Of a stretch of 64,000 nt of DNA, positions 51,617 through 60,132 are shown one piece after another. The DNA comes from Chryseobacterium indologenes (GTDB lineage: Bacteria; Bacteroidota; Bacteroidia; Flavobacteriales; Weeksellaceae). Both the position numbers and the translations under genes were made by a program. The notes under the pieces were generated by a model that was given only the letters and a program-made list of their open reading frames with translations, was not told where the DNA came from and ran no database searches. The stretch's first letter is position 1. Each line of letters starts with the position of its first letter. The stretch lies in NCBI RefSeq assembly GCF_001295265.1, contig NZ_LJOD01000001.1, positions 844,705-908,704 of the forward strand. The letters run 5' to 3'.

Positions 51617-52594
51617 TTATTTAGGCTTATATCCTGATTCGTTGAATATTTTTGTAGCATCCAGCTTTAAAAAGTCAACCAGTTTGGTTTCCGGTTTCTG
51701 CTTAAAGTAAGCTTTACAGATCTGCCATCCGGTAAATATTCCGATTTGTGGGGAAGAAACATTATCAATTTCCGTATAAAACTTAGAAAATGGCCCCGGG
51801 GTTATAAAACGTTCAACCAATCTCGGATCATCTCCGAAGATCAGGTTTCCTTCCACGAAGTAATTCCAGATATTGGCTTCGTTGGCAACGGCCCACTCGT
51901 ACTGTTTCTGGGTGTAATTCATTTTCAGATAATCAGGAGTATCGGGAAGGAAAGCATCCTGAAGCATCATTATTTTGCCGTTCAGTATTACCTGATCTAT
52001 GAATTTCTGGTGATCCGGAGATTCTGTTACAATATTTTCAGCAAAGATCTGTGAAACTTTAGGAACGATATTCTGCAGATTCATCGATTTCTGGAAATAC
52101 AGCTCCAATCCTTTATAATTGGCATTTCCATCTCCCATAAAGCCTGTAATATCAATGAACAGCTGATTTCCGTCTGCATCATAGATAATAGGATCCTGCG
52201 CCATCTGTAATGCGGAGGAAAACAAATATACCTTTGGATTTTTGAATTTCGGGAAATAGTATCTGATGTGAGAAAACAATCCCTGAAGTTCTTTCTGAAG
52301 CTTTGTCTGATCTATTTTTCCGGCAGCCTCTTTATAGATTTTTATTTCTTCTGCATCTGCCCTTCTCTTCTCAAAATCAGCATCGGAAACGGTCCCCTGA
52401 AACCATGGAAATCTGGTTTTAAACTGGTCCAGCGGAATTTTAGCATCATAAAATTCTTTGGAGATATCCGTGATCTCTACTTTCTCAGCAGTTTCTTTTA
52501 TTTCTACTTTCCACAGCTTCTCGGGATCTTTCTTACAGGAATCCAATGCCAGAATTAAAATAGAAGAAAGCGCAATAAATCTGAAAATCTTCAT
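51617..52594 (-). CDS. gldB: Gliding motility lipoprotein GldB
   Basis: A 325-aa lipoprotein (lipobox LDSC, Cys20) matching GldB: DISKEFYDAKIPLDQFKTRFPWFQG near the N-terminus (split), YYFPKFKNPKVYLFSSALQ, LFIDITGFMGDGNANYKGLELYFQ and the C-terminal ITPGPFSKFYTEIDNVSSPQIGIFTGWQI (split) are characteristic. Essential for gliding in Flavobacterium, although many Chryseobacterium strains carry it without visible gliding. A terminator separates it from the ABC operon. Divergent from an LRR-like gene. Confidence 0.93.
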   Translation of the reverse strand: MKIFRFIALSSILILALDSCKKDPEKLWKVEIKETAEKVEITDISKEFYDAKIPLDQFKTRFPWFQGTVSDADFEKRRADAEEIKIYKEAAGKIDQTKLQKELQGLFSHIRYYFPKFKNPKVYLFSSALQMAQDPIIYDADGNQLFIDITGFMGDGNANYKGLELYFQKSMNLQNIVPKVSQIFAENIVTESPDHQKFIDQVILNGKIMMLQDAFLPDTPDYLKMNYTQKQYEWAVANEANIWNYFVEGNLIFGDDPRLVERFITPGPFSKFYTEIDNVSSPQIGIFTGWQICKAYFKQKPETKLVDFLKLDATKIFNESGYKPK

Positions 52595-52649
52595 TATTTT
52601 TACATGAAATTTAAGGACACAAAAATAAGGATTAAAAAGACAATTGGTG

Positions 52650-53111
52650 ATGAATTTTAAAATATTTGCAACCTTCAGCCTGATTATTTCTGGATTTTCT
52701 TTTTATAACAGTCAAAAACTTCATTTTAAGAATCCCAATCTTGAAAAAGCAGTACTGGGAAATTTTGATCTGAACAAAAACGGATCACCGGAACAAGCGG
52801 AAGCCGATAAAGTGCCCCATCTGTTTCTGGTCCAGAATATCACGTCAACAGATGATCTGTCTTTTTTTAAGAACGCCAAAATGATTGTTCTGGACGAAAA
52901 TCCAATTCCTGCTATTTCCATAAGCGGTCTGGAATCTCTGGAGCTGTTTTCATGCACAGGATGCAAACTATCTTCATTCAATAAAAAACTAACTTCATTA
53001 TACCCTGACAATAACCTTCTGGAGAATATTTTGCTAAAAGAAGCTTCAAAAATTGATCAATTAACTTTATCTTTAAATCAATTAAAAACAATAGATATAA
53101 CAATACCATGA
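52650..53111 (+). CDS. Small exported protein with leucine-rich pattern
   Basis: About 153 aa from the ATG at 52650 (the frame can be opened further only by TTG/GTG codons). A signal peptide (MNFKIFATFSLIISGFSFYNS) is followed by a short region with spaced Leu/Ile (ISISGLESLELFSCTGCKLSSF; LTLSLNQLKTIDI) that recalls leucine-rich repeats but is too short for a full domain. Unknown function. Its stop overlaps the next ATG by 4 bases (ATGA). Confidence 0.7.
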   Translation: MNFKIFATFSLIISGFSFYNSQKLHFKNPNLEKAVLGNFDLNKNGSPEQAEADKVPHLFLVQNITSTDDLSFFKNAKMIVLDENPIPAISISGLESLELFSCTGCKLSSFNKKLTSLYPDNNLLENILLKEASKIDQLTLSLNQLKTIDITIP

Positions 53112-53632
53112 AAATAGAAACCCAACGACTGATCTTAAGACCCCTGGAAGAGACTGACGCAGAACGGATGTTCCTGCTGGACTCCAACCCGGAAGTTATG
53201 AAATATATAGGTGTACCGGTACTTACGGAAATGAGCGAAACGGTAGATGTCATCAGGTTCATCAGAAACCAATACACTGAAAACGGCACCGGAAGACTGG
53301 CCGTGATTGAAAAAGAATCCGGATTACTGATTGGCTGGAGCGGCCTTAAATTGCTTACCGAACCTATTAACAGCTACTGCAATGTTCTGGATCTCGGCTA
53401 TCGTTTTCTACCCGAAGCATGGGGAAAAGGTTATGCCGTAGAAGCTGCAAAAGCCTCTCTGGATATGGGATTTAATGAGATAAAGGCAGAAATTATCTAT
53501 GCACACGCTCACTCAGGAAATGCAGCATCCAATCATATTCTGAGAAAATTAGGCTTTGAAAAAACAGGAGAATTCACAGAACCTGACGGGATCTGTAACT
53601 GGTATGAATTAAAACGTGAAAAATATATGTAA
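53108..53632 (+). CDS. RimJ/RimL-type GNAT acetyltransferase
   Basis: A 174-aa GNAT with the ribosomal-protein-acetyltransferase-like start IETQRLILRPLEETDAERMF, the acetyl-CoA motif YRFLPEAWGKGYAVEAAKA and the closing GNAASNHILRKLGFEKTGEF. It overlaps the preceding gene by 4 bases and the next GNAT starts 3 bases after its stop, so three genes are coupled. Confidence 0.92.
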   Translation: MKIETQRLILRPLEETDAERMFLLDSNPEVMKYIGVPVLTEMSETVDVIRFIRNQYTENGTGRLAVIEKESGLLIGWSGLKLLTEPINSYCNVLDLGYRFLPEAWGKGYAVEAAKASLDMGFNEIKAEIIYAHAHSGNAASNHILRKLGFEKTGEFTEPDGICNWYELKREKYM

Positions 53633-53635
53633 AAT

Positions 53636-54172
53636 ATGACGCTGAAGATAAGGCAGGAAGAGGAAAAAGACTATAAAAGAGTTTTTGAGCTTACAGAAGA
53701 AGCTTTCCGTGCTATGGAGCACAGCGACCACCGTGAACACTTTCTTGTTGAGCGATTAAGAAAATCAGAAGCTTTTATCCCGGAACTATCCCTGGTTGCT
53801 GAAAATGAAGACGGGGTAATTGCGGGACACATTTTACTGACCAGAATAAAAATAGAAAATAACCACGAATCTTTTGATTCACTGGCGCTGGCTCCTGTTT
53901 CGGTAAAACCTGAATTCCAGAACCAAGGCATCGGAGGACAGCTTATTCTTTCCGGACACCTTGCTGCCAGAGAATTGGGGTACCAATCTGTTATTCTCAT
54001 CGGACATGAAGATTATTATCCTAAGTTTGGTTACGAAAAAACCAGTAATTTTGGAATTTCTTTTCCGTTTGACGTTCCTGAAGAAAATGGAATGGCCATA
54101 GAGCTGGTTAAAGACGGACTAAAAAATGTAACAGGTGTAGTAAAATACCCTAAGGAATTTGGAATAGACTAA
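53636..54172 (+). CDS. GNAT-family N-acetyltransferase
   Basis: A 178-aa GNAT, different in type from the one before it (YhbS-like): MTLKIRQEEEKDYKRVFELTEEAF, the motif A region VSVKPEFQNQGIGGQLILSGH, and VILIGHEDYYPKFGYEKTSNFGI. Substrate unknown. Second of two adjacent acetyltransferases; nadE follows after 15 bases. Confidence 0.92.
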   Translation: MTLKIRQEEEKDYKRVFELTEEAFRAMEHSDHREHFLVERLRKSEAFIPELSLVAENEDGVIAGHILLTRIKIENNHESFDSLALAPVSVKPEFQNQGIGGQLILSGHLAARELGYQSVILIGHEDYYPKFGYEKTSNFGISFPFDVPEENGMAIELVKDGLKNVTGVVKYPKEFGID

Positions 54173-54187
54173 AAAATAATACATAGA

Positions 54188-54982
54188 ATGCAGACACAAA
54201 AAGTAATAGAGCATATTGTAAACTGGCTGAAAGATTATGCCGTAAAAGCAAAAGTAAACGGATATGTAATAGGTGTTTCCGGTGGTGTTGATTCCGGAGT
54301 AGTATCTACACTGGCAGCTATGACAGGATTGAAAACCCTTCTGATTGAAATGCCGATACGTCAGAAAACGGATCAGATAGACCGTGCATGGGAACATATG
54401 AACGACCTTAAATCAAGATTTCCGAATGTAGAAGCTATGTCTGTAAATCTTACGCCTGCTTTTGAAGAGCTTTATAAAACCTTCGATGTAAAGGATGACC
54501 TGTATCCTAATGAAAAGCTTGCTTTCGCCAATACAAGATCCCGGCTGAGAATGCTTACTCTGTACTATTATGGGCAGCTGAACGGGCTTCTGGTATGCGG
54601 AACAGGAAATAAAGTGGAAGATTTCGGAATCGGGTTTTATACTAAATATGGCGACGGCGGTGTAGATGTATCTCCTATTGCTGATCTTTATAAAACAGAA
54701 GTCTATGCATTGGCCAAAGCCCTTAATCTGGTTAAAAACATTCAGGAAGCGATTCCTACGGACGGACTTTGGGATGTAGACCGAACTGATGAACAGCAGA
54801 TTGGTGCTACTTATCCTGAACTGGAAAAGATCCAGAAAGAGTATGGAACGAAAACTGCTGACGATTATGAAGGACGCGACAAGGAAGTGTTTTTAATCTT
54901 CGACAGGATGCATAAGGCGGCAAGACATAAAATTGATCCCATTCCGGTGTGTGACATCCCGGAGGAATGGAGAAACAGTTAA
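54188..54982 (+). CDS. nadE: NAD+ synthase (ammonia-dependent type)
   Basis: A 264-aa NAD synthetase that amidates nicotinate adenine dinucleotide. The PP-loop ATP site is VSGGVDSG, followed by NTRSRLRMLTLYYYGQ, the GTGNKVEDFGIGFYTKYGDGG motif (split) and DLYKTEVYALAKAL. No glutaminase domain, so it uses free ammonia or a partner. Last gene of the GNAT-GNAT-nadE string. Confidence 0.95.
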   Translation: MQTQKVIEHIVNWLKDYAVKAKVNGYVIGVSGGVDSGVVSTLAAMTGLKTLLIEMPIRQKTDQIDRAWEHMNDLKSRFPNVEAMSVNLTPAFEELYKTFDVKDDLYPNEKLAFANTRSRLRMLTLYYYGQLNGLLVCGTGNKVEDFGIGFYTKYGDGGVDVSPIADLYKTEVYALAKALNLVKNIQEAIPTDGLWDVDRTDEQQIGATYPELEKIQKEYGTKTADDYEGRDKEVFLIFDRMHKAARHKIDPIPVCDIPEEWRNS

Positions 54983-55015
54983 TTTATTACCCATATATTG
55001 TTGCATTACCATATT

Positions 55016-55519
55016 ATGAACAGTAAAATAAGAGCGGTATTATTCATGTGTCTCGGGCTTCTTTTCGGAATGTCTGTAATGTATATTTATAAGAACTTCA
55101 TAGAAGACAGGAAAGAAAATAAAACTGAAACGGTAAACTACGGAAGTGCAGCAGAAGACCAGTATAATGCAGGAAATTCAACGGCACAGCTTTCCATTGA
55201 CCAGCTTACAGAAGCGAAAACAGTCATCAGCTATGTGAAACAAAATCACAGGCTGCCGGAGTATTATATTACTAAAAATGAAGCCCGACAGCAGGGCTGG
55301 AATCCATCCAAAGGAAATCTCTGTGATGTGCTTCCCGGAAAAGCCATTGGTGGTGACACATTCGGCAACCGTGAAAGAAAACTGCCGGAAGGTGAAAAAT
55401 ATTACGAAGCAGATGTGAATTATCGCTGTGGAAACCGGAATGCAGACAGGATTATCTTTACAAAAAACGGTGATGTTTATCTTACCAAAAACCATTATAA
55501 AAGTTTTGAGAAGCAGTAA
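55016..55519 (+). CDS. Barnase-family ribonuclease, membrane-anchored/exported
   Basis: A 167-aa protein from the ATG at 55016 (the earlier start is TTG). It has an N-terminal signal-anchor (IRAVLFMCLGLLFGMSVMYIY) and a C-terminal barnase-type domain (about 70-167): YITKNEARQQGWNPSKGNL, GKAIGGDTFGNRERKLP, YYEADVNYRCGNRNADRIIF and the last YLTKNHYKSFEK with the catalytic Glu/Arg/His pattern. The barstar gene two genes downstream supports ribonuclease identity. The following metalloprotease gene begins inside its 3' end. Confidence 0.92.
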   Translation: MNSKIRAVLFMCLGLLFGMSVMYIYKNFIEDRKENKTETVNYGSAAEDQYNAGNSTAQLSIDQLTEAKTVISYVKQNHRLPEYYITKNEARQQGWNPSKGNLCDVLPGKAIGGDTFGNRERKLPEGEKYYEADVNYRCGNRNADRIIFTKNGDVYLTKNHYKSFEKQ

Positions 55520-56123
55520 GATTTACGGCTTGCCTCTATGGTTATTCCTGACAGTTTCATGTTCGGAAAAAACACCTCTGTCCAAAACAGATGAACAGCC
55601 CATGACTATTCTGATACAGCCCTTCAGAGACATAAGCCCACAGGAAACAGCTATTGCTACGGAAGGAATCAGAAAGGTTTATCCTAATATCAAGGTTCTG
55701 GATCCCATCGATTTTCCTGAAAATGCTTATTATAAAGAAAGGAACCGCTACAGAGCCGATTCTGCCATTAAATTTCTAAACACCCGGACAAAGGAAGGGT
55801 TTGTAACAATTGGCCTGACAACTAAAGACATCAGTGTTACCAAAGGAAAAATAAAGGATTACGGCATTATGGGACTTGGCTACAGACCGGGAAAGGCCTG
55901 TATTGCCTCAAAATTCAGGCTGAATAAAAAGAATGCAGACGAACAGTTCTTTAAAATAGCCATTCACGAACTCGGTCACACCCAGGGACTGAAGCACTGC
56001 CCTGAAAAAAGCTGCTTCATGAGAGATGCAGAAGGAGGAAATCCCACTGATGAGGAAACGGATTTCTGCTCTTCGTGCAAAACTTTTTTAATCCATAAAA
56101 ACTGGAAATTCAATTCAATATGA
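55473..56123 (+). CDS. Archaemetzincin-like zinc metalloprotease, lipoprotein
   Basis: About 216 aa from the ATG at 55473; it overlaps the ribonuclease gene by 47 bases in another frame. A GTG at 55428 and an ATG at 55440 are alternatives. A signal peptide ends in a lipobox-like TVSC. The catalytic core is HELGHTQGLKHCPEKSCFM followed by CSSC, i.e. the HExxHxxGxxH-Cx4CxM...CxxC arrangement of archaemetzincins (M54), with one structural zinc site. It lies between a barnase and a barstar, an unusual position; perhaps it processes the nuclease. Its stop overlaps the barstar ATG (ATGA). Confidence 0.85.
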   Translation: MFILPKTIIKVLRSSKIYGLPLWLFLTVSCSEKTPLSKTDEQPMTILIQPFRDISPQETAIATEGIRKVYPNIKVLDPIDFPENAYYKERNRYRADSAIKFLNTRTKEGFVTIGLTTKDISVTKGKIKDYGIMGLGYRPGKACIASKFRLNKKNADEQFFKIAIHELGHTQGLKHCPEKSCFMRDAEGGNPTDEETDFCSSCKTFLIHKNWKFNSI

Positions 56124-56422
56124 AGACAATATATATAGATTTTACAGACATCGGAGATTACGAGGATTTTTATGCCCAACTCAAAGAAAAGATTACACTT
56201 CCGGAATATTTCGGAGATAATCTTGATGCCTTGTCTGACGTTATTACCGGAGATCTGGAAATGCCGCTCCACATCGAATTTGTGAATATGACTGTAGATC
56301 AGCTTGAGATCTTTGAAGACCTTCTTACTACTCTGGAAGATGCCGAGGATGAAGTGGAAGATTTCAGTTTCAGCTATTATCTGGAGCAATATGAAGATGA
56401 TGAGGCAGAGGATGAAGAATAA
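56120..56422 (+). CDS. Barstar-family ribonuclease inhibitor
   Basis: A 100-aa acidic protein of the barstar family: IYIDFTDIGDYEDFYAQLKEKITLPEYFGDNLDALSDVI (split) at the N-terminus, where barstar helix 2 with its Asp residues blocks the barnase active site, then a MPLHIEFVNM strand. The C-terminal tail is extremely acidic (EQYEDDEAEDEE). Cytoplasmic antidote for the ribonuclease encoded at the start of the cluster. Translationally coupled to the metalloprotease gene. Confidence 0.92.
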   Translation: MKTIYIDFTDIGDYEDFYAQLKEKITLPEYFGDNLDALSDVITGDLEMPLHIEFVNMTVDQLEIFEDLLTTLEDAEDEVEDFSFSYYLEQYEDDEAEDEE

Positions 56423-56777
56423 ACCGGAATTTAAATAGAAAAAATTGAAGTATCAGTCAGTATTTTACAAAATCGTACAGGTAAAAGCTTACTGACATTT
56501 TTCTTTTTTAATATTGATAAGATTTAGGTTTTGAGAGAGCCAATGGAATGTTTTTTTTATTACTTTAGTCCGTATAAGTAATAAAAATCGTCCATTTTTA
56601 AAAGCTTATGTGAACTTCTGTACGCAAAGTTCTGCACTTAAAAATTACTAAAGTGTGATAAACCTTTGTGCCTGTTTCGATTTTAAAAAATTACCACAGA
56701 TTTCTCTGATTACACAGATATTTGCAGCTATTTTTAATCATTCAGATTAAGCATATTTTTATTTGTCTCATCAATTG
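56423..56777. other. Intergenic region with possible dispersed repeat
   Basis: About 355 bases between barstar and the pafA terminator. It contains an ATTACTT...AAGTAAT inverted repeat near 56560-56583 and, at about 56600-56720, text of the type GTGAACTTCTGTACGCAAAG and ACCACAGATTTCTCTG, which I recall as recurrent in intergenic DNA of this group. No ORF is seen. Confidence 0.4.
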
Positions 56778-56811
56778 AAAGAGGCTGCCTCACTTTTGAA
56801 ACAGCCTCTTT
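56778..56811 (-). terminator. Hairpin terminator of pafA (bidirectional)
   Basis: AAAGAGGCTG (56778-56787) and CAGCCTCTTT (56802-56811) form a 10-bp perfect stem with a 14-base loop, 9 bases after the pafA stop on the minus strand. T-runs flank both sides, so it may also stop plus-strand transcription. Confidence 0.75.
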
Positions 56812-56820
56812 TATTTATAT

Positions 56821-58464
56821 TTACTTACCAATAACTTCCGTAATCGGGTTTCCTACGTTTCCGCTTGGAAACTGGATCTTCAGTAAGGAAGAAACCGTAG
56901 GAGCGATATCCGTCATGTTATATGCCTTGTTGCTTTCTCCATGCTGGATTCCCCATCCCATAAAAATCAGCGGAATATGGGAATCATAAGAGTTCCATAC
57001 ACTGTGTGTAGTTCCTGTTTTAGAATACGGAGGCAGCATAGAATCACGGGAGATCAGCTGAATATCCCCGCTTCTCTGCCTGTTGATTCCATTGATGATT
57101 CTCTGTTTGATAGGCTCCGGAATGCTTGATTCCTGAACTTCCTCTACAGAAACGGCATATAAAACGCCAGGGTCTTTCTGTATTTCTTTGATGGCAAAAT
57201 CTCTTACATCATCCAGCTCCAGCTTGTTATCATTCAGCAGCTTTCTATCGAAATAAACCTGATAGTTATCTACAGCATTGATCAGCTTATCTACTCCGAA
57301 TTTATCTTTCAGCTTTTGGTTGATGTCTTTTTCCATTCCTTCCCCGAAGAAACCTGTCGGGATTTTATGCTCTTTCAGGAATCCTACTGAATGAGCACCA
57401 CCATGGTCTGCAGAAAGGAAAACGGTATATTCGCCCTTGCCTACTTTTGAATCCAGGTAACTGAAGAACTGTGCCAGATCCTGATCTAGTCTTAAATAAA
57501 CATCTTCAACTTCAATAGAATTAGGTCCGAACTTGTGACCCGCATAATCCGTAGAAGCGAGGTTAACCGTCAGGAAATCCGTGATATTATCAGCACCCAG
57601 CTTTTCTCCTTCTATAGAGGCTTCAGCCATCTTCAGGGTTAGTGTATTTCCGAAGGGTGTATAACGGATATTATCCTTTTTGGCTTCATAATCTTTAGCC
57701 AGATTGGTATATGGGAAAACAGGCGTTTTTGAGCTTCCCAACAGACCTTCCCATGAAGAATTATCTGGTGAGCTTTCTGTATACTGATTAATAGGAAGCA
57801 GCGTATTCCAGCCATTTGCCACTAATTTTGCAGGTAAATTCTGTGCATTGAAAGACTTCAGCCATTGAGGCAGGTCATCCATATACCATGTACTGGTAAT
57901 AAAGTTTCCGGTACTGTCATCAAACCAGAAAGCTCCGTTCGGAGTGTGGCCTGCTGGCAGAATAGAAGCACGGTCTTTCAGGGAAACCCCGACTACTTTT
58001 CCCTGGAAATTGGTTGCCAGTCTCAGCTCATCGGTTACGGTTGTAGACCAAAGGTTTTTCGGAGAATGGCTTCCTGTTTTTATATTGGTTGTACCTACCG
58101 GTTTAACGCTTTCATCCGCAGTACAATAAACTCCTTTTCCGGTTTCCTTATCTGTCCAGTCATTTCCTGCAATACCATGGATGGCCGGAACAGAACCGGT
58201 AAAAATACAGGTATGCCCCAGAGCAGTAACCGTAGGAACATAGCTGATATGAACATTATTTAACGAATATCCTGTATTCAAAAGCCTTTTAAAGCCATCA
58301 TTTCCGTATTTGCTGTAATAGCGGTAAAGATAATCCCATCGCATCTGGTCTACAACCATTCCTACTACTAATTTGGGTCTTGGTACCTGAGAATTCTTCT
58401 TCTGGGCATTGATTGTAATTACGGACAAAAAAGTAACTGCCGCAATTGAAATTTTCCTAAACAT
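56821..58464 (-). CDS. pafA: Alkaline phosphatase PafA
   Basis: Secreted phosphate-irrepressible-type alkaline phosphomonoesterase of 547 aa, resembling the well-studied PafA of Elizabethkingia (Chryseobacterium) meningosepticum. A signal peptide ends near INAQ; the nucleophile region is YVPTVTALGHTCIFTGS with the catalytic Thr; the active-site Lys and Arg are in SLKDRASILPAGH; the zinc ligands lie in VVDQMRWDY, DYAGHKFGPNS, LSADHGGAHS and TGTTHSVWNSYD. It releases phosphate from organic esters in the periplasm. Single gene with a terminator. Confidence 0.95.
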   Translation of the reverse strand: MFRKISIAAVTFLSVITINAQKKNSQVPRPKLVVGMVVDQMRWDYLYRYYSKYGNDGFKRLLNTGYSLNNVHISYVPTVTALGHTCIFTGSVPAIHGIAGNDWTDKETGKGVYCTADESVKPVGTTNIKTGSHSPKNLWSTTVTDELRLATNFQGKVVGVSLKDRASILPAGHTPNGAFWFDDSTGNFITSTWYMDDLPQWLKSFNAQNLPAKLVANGWNTLLPINQYTESSPDNSSWEGLLGSSKTPVFPYTNLAKDYEAKKDNIRYTPFGNTLTLKMAEASIEGEKLGADNITDFLTVNLASTDYAGHKFGPNSIEVEDVYLRLDQDLAQFFSYLDSKVGKGEYTVFLSADHGGAHSVGFLKEHKIPTGFFGEGMEKDINQKLKDKFGVDKLINAVDNYQVYFDRKLLNDNKLELDDVRDFAIKEIQKDPGVLYAVSVEEVQESSIPEPIKQRIINGINRQRSGDIQLISRDSMLPPYSKTGTTHSVWNSYDSHIPLIFMGWGIQHGESNKAYNMTDIAPTVSSLLKIQFPSGNVGNPITEVIGK

Positions 58465-58619
58465 CCGGTAAAATTTTTATTGAGCACAAATTTACGGGTT
58501 TTGAAAGTTTTGAAGTATGAAATTTTATTTAAATTTGGCCTCATCACCTAATTAAATACTTTGGAAAGGATTATTCATATAATATCCGCATCTAATAAGA
58601 TTAAAAATTATACCTCTAT

Positions 58620-59012
58620 ATGATCCAATTTAAATACGTTATTTTATATGTTGAAGACGTTGAAAAATCCATGAATTTCTACAAAGACACCTTTGATACG
58701 GAAATCAAATTTATCACCCCCGAAAAAGATTACGGAGAACTACTCACCGGAAATACCACTCTTTCATTTGCTTCTGTTACCCTGGCCGGGTCTAATATCA
58801 GGCAGGGATTTTTAGCGTCCAAAACTTCAGAAAAACCTTTCGGAATTGAGTTAGGATTTGTAACTGATGATGTTGCATCCCTCATAAAAAAAGCTGTAGA
58901 TAATGGTGCCATTCTTTATGAAGACATTACCGTAAAACCCTGGGGGCAGAAAACCGCGTATATTAAAGATCCTGATAACTATCTGGTGGAAATCTGCACA
59001 GAAATTCAATAG
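58620..59012 (+). CDS. VOC/glyoxalase-fold protein
   Basis: A 130-aa single-domain protein with the two beta-alpha-beta-beta-beta modules of the VOC superfamily: YVILYVEDVEKSMNFYKDTF at the start, then GIELGFVTDDVASLIKKAVDNGAILYEDI and AYIKDPDNYLVEIC at the end (metal-ligand Glu). Could be a bleomycin-resistance-like or glyoxalase-like protein; substrate unknown. Followed 6 bases later by a GNAT gene. Confidence 0.92.
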   Translation: MIQFKYVILYVEDVEKSMNFYKDTFDTEIKFITPEKDYGELLTGNTTLSFASVTLAGSNIRQGFLASKTSEKPFGIELGFVTDDVASLIKKAVDNGAILYEDITVKPWGQKTAYIKDPDNYLVEICTEIQ

Positions 59013-59018
59013 CCGTTT

Positions 59019-59552
59019 ATGGAAATAAAAAGACTGGAACAACTGACTGACAATCCGACTTTAGATTGGGGACATAACGGTTATGCCACAGATAAGATTC
59101 TTTCCGTTTCTTTTATTGAATATGCAGGCGCCTTTGAATTTATTTTAAAAGAAAAACCAATATGCTATACCAAAACCTGGGAAACCGGTTCTGATGATAT
59201 AGAAGACCTCAATGAAATTATTAAAAAGGGATATTCTTTTGGTGCTTATATAGACGGTAAACTCATAGGATGGATTATTGGCGAACACAGAACCTGGAAC
59301 AACAGCTTTTATATTGAAAACATTCTGATCAGTGAAAACTACAGAAGGTCCGGTGCCGGTGCCCTGCTGATTAAAAACATTGTTAAGGAAGCCAGAAATC
59401 TTAACTGCAGGGTCATAGAGCTTGAAACCCAAAATACCAATTATGCTGCCATACAGTTTTACAGAAGGTTAGGATTCAGCATTACAGGACTGAATACCAG
59501 ACTGTATGAAAATACGGATGAAACCGCTATTTTTATGACTCTGGATTTATAA
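59019..59552 (+). CDS. GNAT-family N-acetyltransferase
   Basis: A 177-aa acetyltransferase of the streptothricin-acetyltransferase-like type: YAGAFEFILKEKPICYTKTW in the N-terminal half, the acetyl-CoA motif ILISENYRRSGAGALLIKNI, then LETQNTNYAAIQFYRRLGF. Coupled to the VOC gene, which is a common pairing in small-molecule detoxification; function is inference. Confidence 0.9.
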   Translation: MEIKRLEQLTDNPTLDWGHNGYATDKILSVSFIEYAGAFEFILKEKPICYTKTWETGSDDIEDLNEIIKKGYSFGAYIDGKLIGWIIGEHRTWNNSFYIENILISENYRRSGAGALLIKNIVKEARNLNCRVIELETQNTNYAAIQFYRRLGFSITGLNTRLYENTDETAIFMTLDL

Positions 59553-59694
59553 TAACAGCATCATCCGGTAACTGAAAAGAAACAGAAATGCCCTCAGGAT
59601 ATTCTTTAAATTTCAACAGATTTTTAAATCCCACACTAGTGTATTAAATATTATTTGTATATTAGTAATCAGCAAACTAAAAATATCAATGACT

Positions 59695-59940
59695 ATGAAA
59701 AATCGAAAAAAATTAACGAGAAAACAGCTGGAATTTATTAAAGGGGGTGATAATCCGTATGCACTTTGCGATATGAACGGCGAATGCCCGCCAACAGCAG
59801 GATCCTATTATTGCAGTGATGGTGTCTGCTACAGCTTTAATCCGGGCAGTAACCCGGGTGGAGGTGGCGGCGGAGGCGGCTGCAGTGAGCCTCAGCGTCT
59901 TTGCATGTCCTGGGAAACCGGATGCGGATGCATATATTAA
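59695..59940 (+). CDS. GG-leader, cysteine-rich bacteriocin-like peptide
   Basis: About 81 aa. The leader KKLTRKQLEFIKGG ends in a double-glycine at which C39-peptidase transporters cleave. The mature part of about 62 residues has eight cysteines, a Gly-rich run (GGGGGGGG), and an aromatic end, and resembles the bacteriocin-like proteins of Chryseobacterium. The ATG at 59695 is preferred to that at 59689 on leader length. A strong terminator follows 28 bases later, so it is a single gene; no C39 transporter or modification enzyme is in the window. Confidence 0.75.
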   Translation: MKNRKKLTRKQLEFIKGGDNPYALCDMNGECPPTAGSYYCSDGVCYSFNPGSNPGGGGGGGGCSEPQRLCMSWETGCGCIY

Positions 59941-59967
59941 GAGATATAATATTGTTAGATAAATTTT

Positions 59968-59993
59968 AAGAGTGGTTTTTACCGCTCTTTTTT
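59968..59993 (+). terminator. Intrinsic terminator after bacteriocin-like gene
   Basis: AAGAGTGGT pairs with ACCGCTCTT (one G-U) around TTTT, followed by a T-run. Confidence 0.8.
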
Positions 59994-60035
59994 GTTTACC
60001 ATCAATAAAAAATGCATCTTTGGTAAAATAAAACT

Positions 60036-60049
60036 AGTTTCATGAAACT
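60036..60049. promoter_or_regulatory. 14-bp perfect palindrome AGTTTCATGAAACT
   Basis: A perfect 14-bp dyad in the 140-base gap between the bacteriocin-like terminator and the membrane protein pair. Its position, about 85 bases before the ATG at 60133, suits a transcription-factor operator. No matching regulator is known to me. Confidence 0.35.
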
Positions 60050-60132
60050 TACTTACTTTCATATAGCTGTACATAAAATAGCTTTTAACTTTAGAGGTTT
60101 ACACGGTAATCATTATATTTTTTATTAACAGC

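Noticed and set aside
59633..59642. ACACTAGTGT perfect palindrome upstream of the bacteriocin-like gene
   Set aside because: A 10-bp dyad is easily found by chance and there is no second copy or known operator match.
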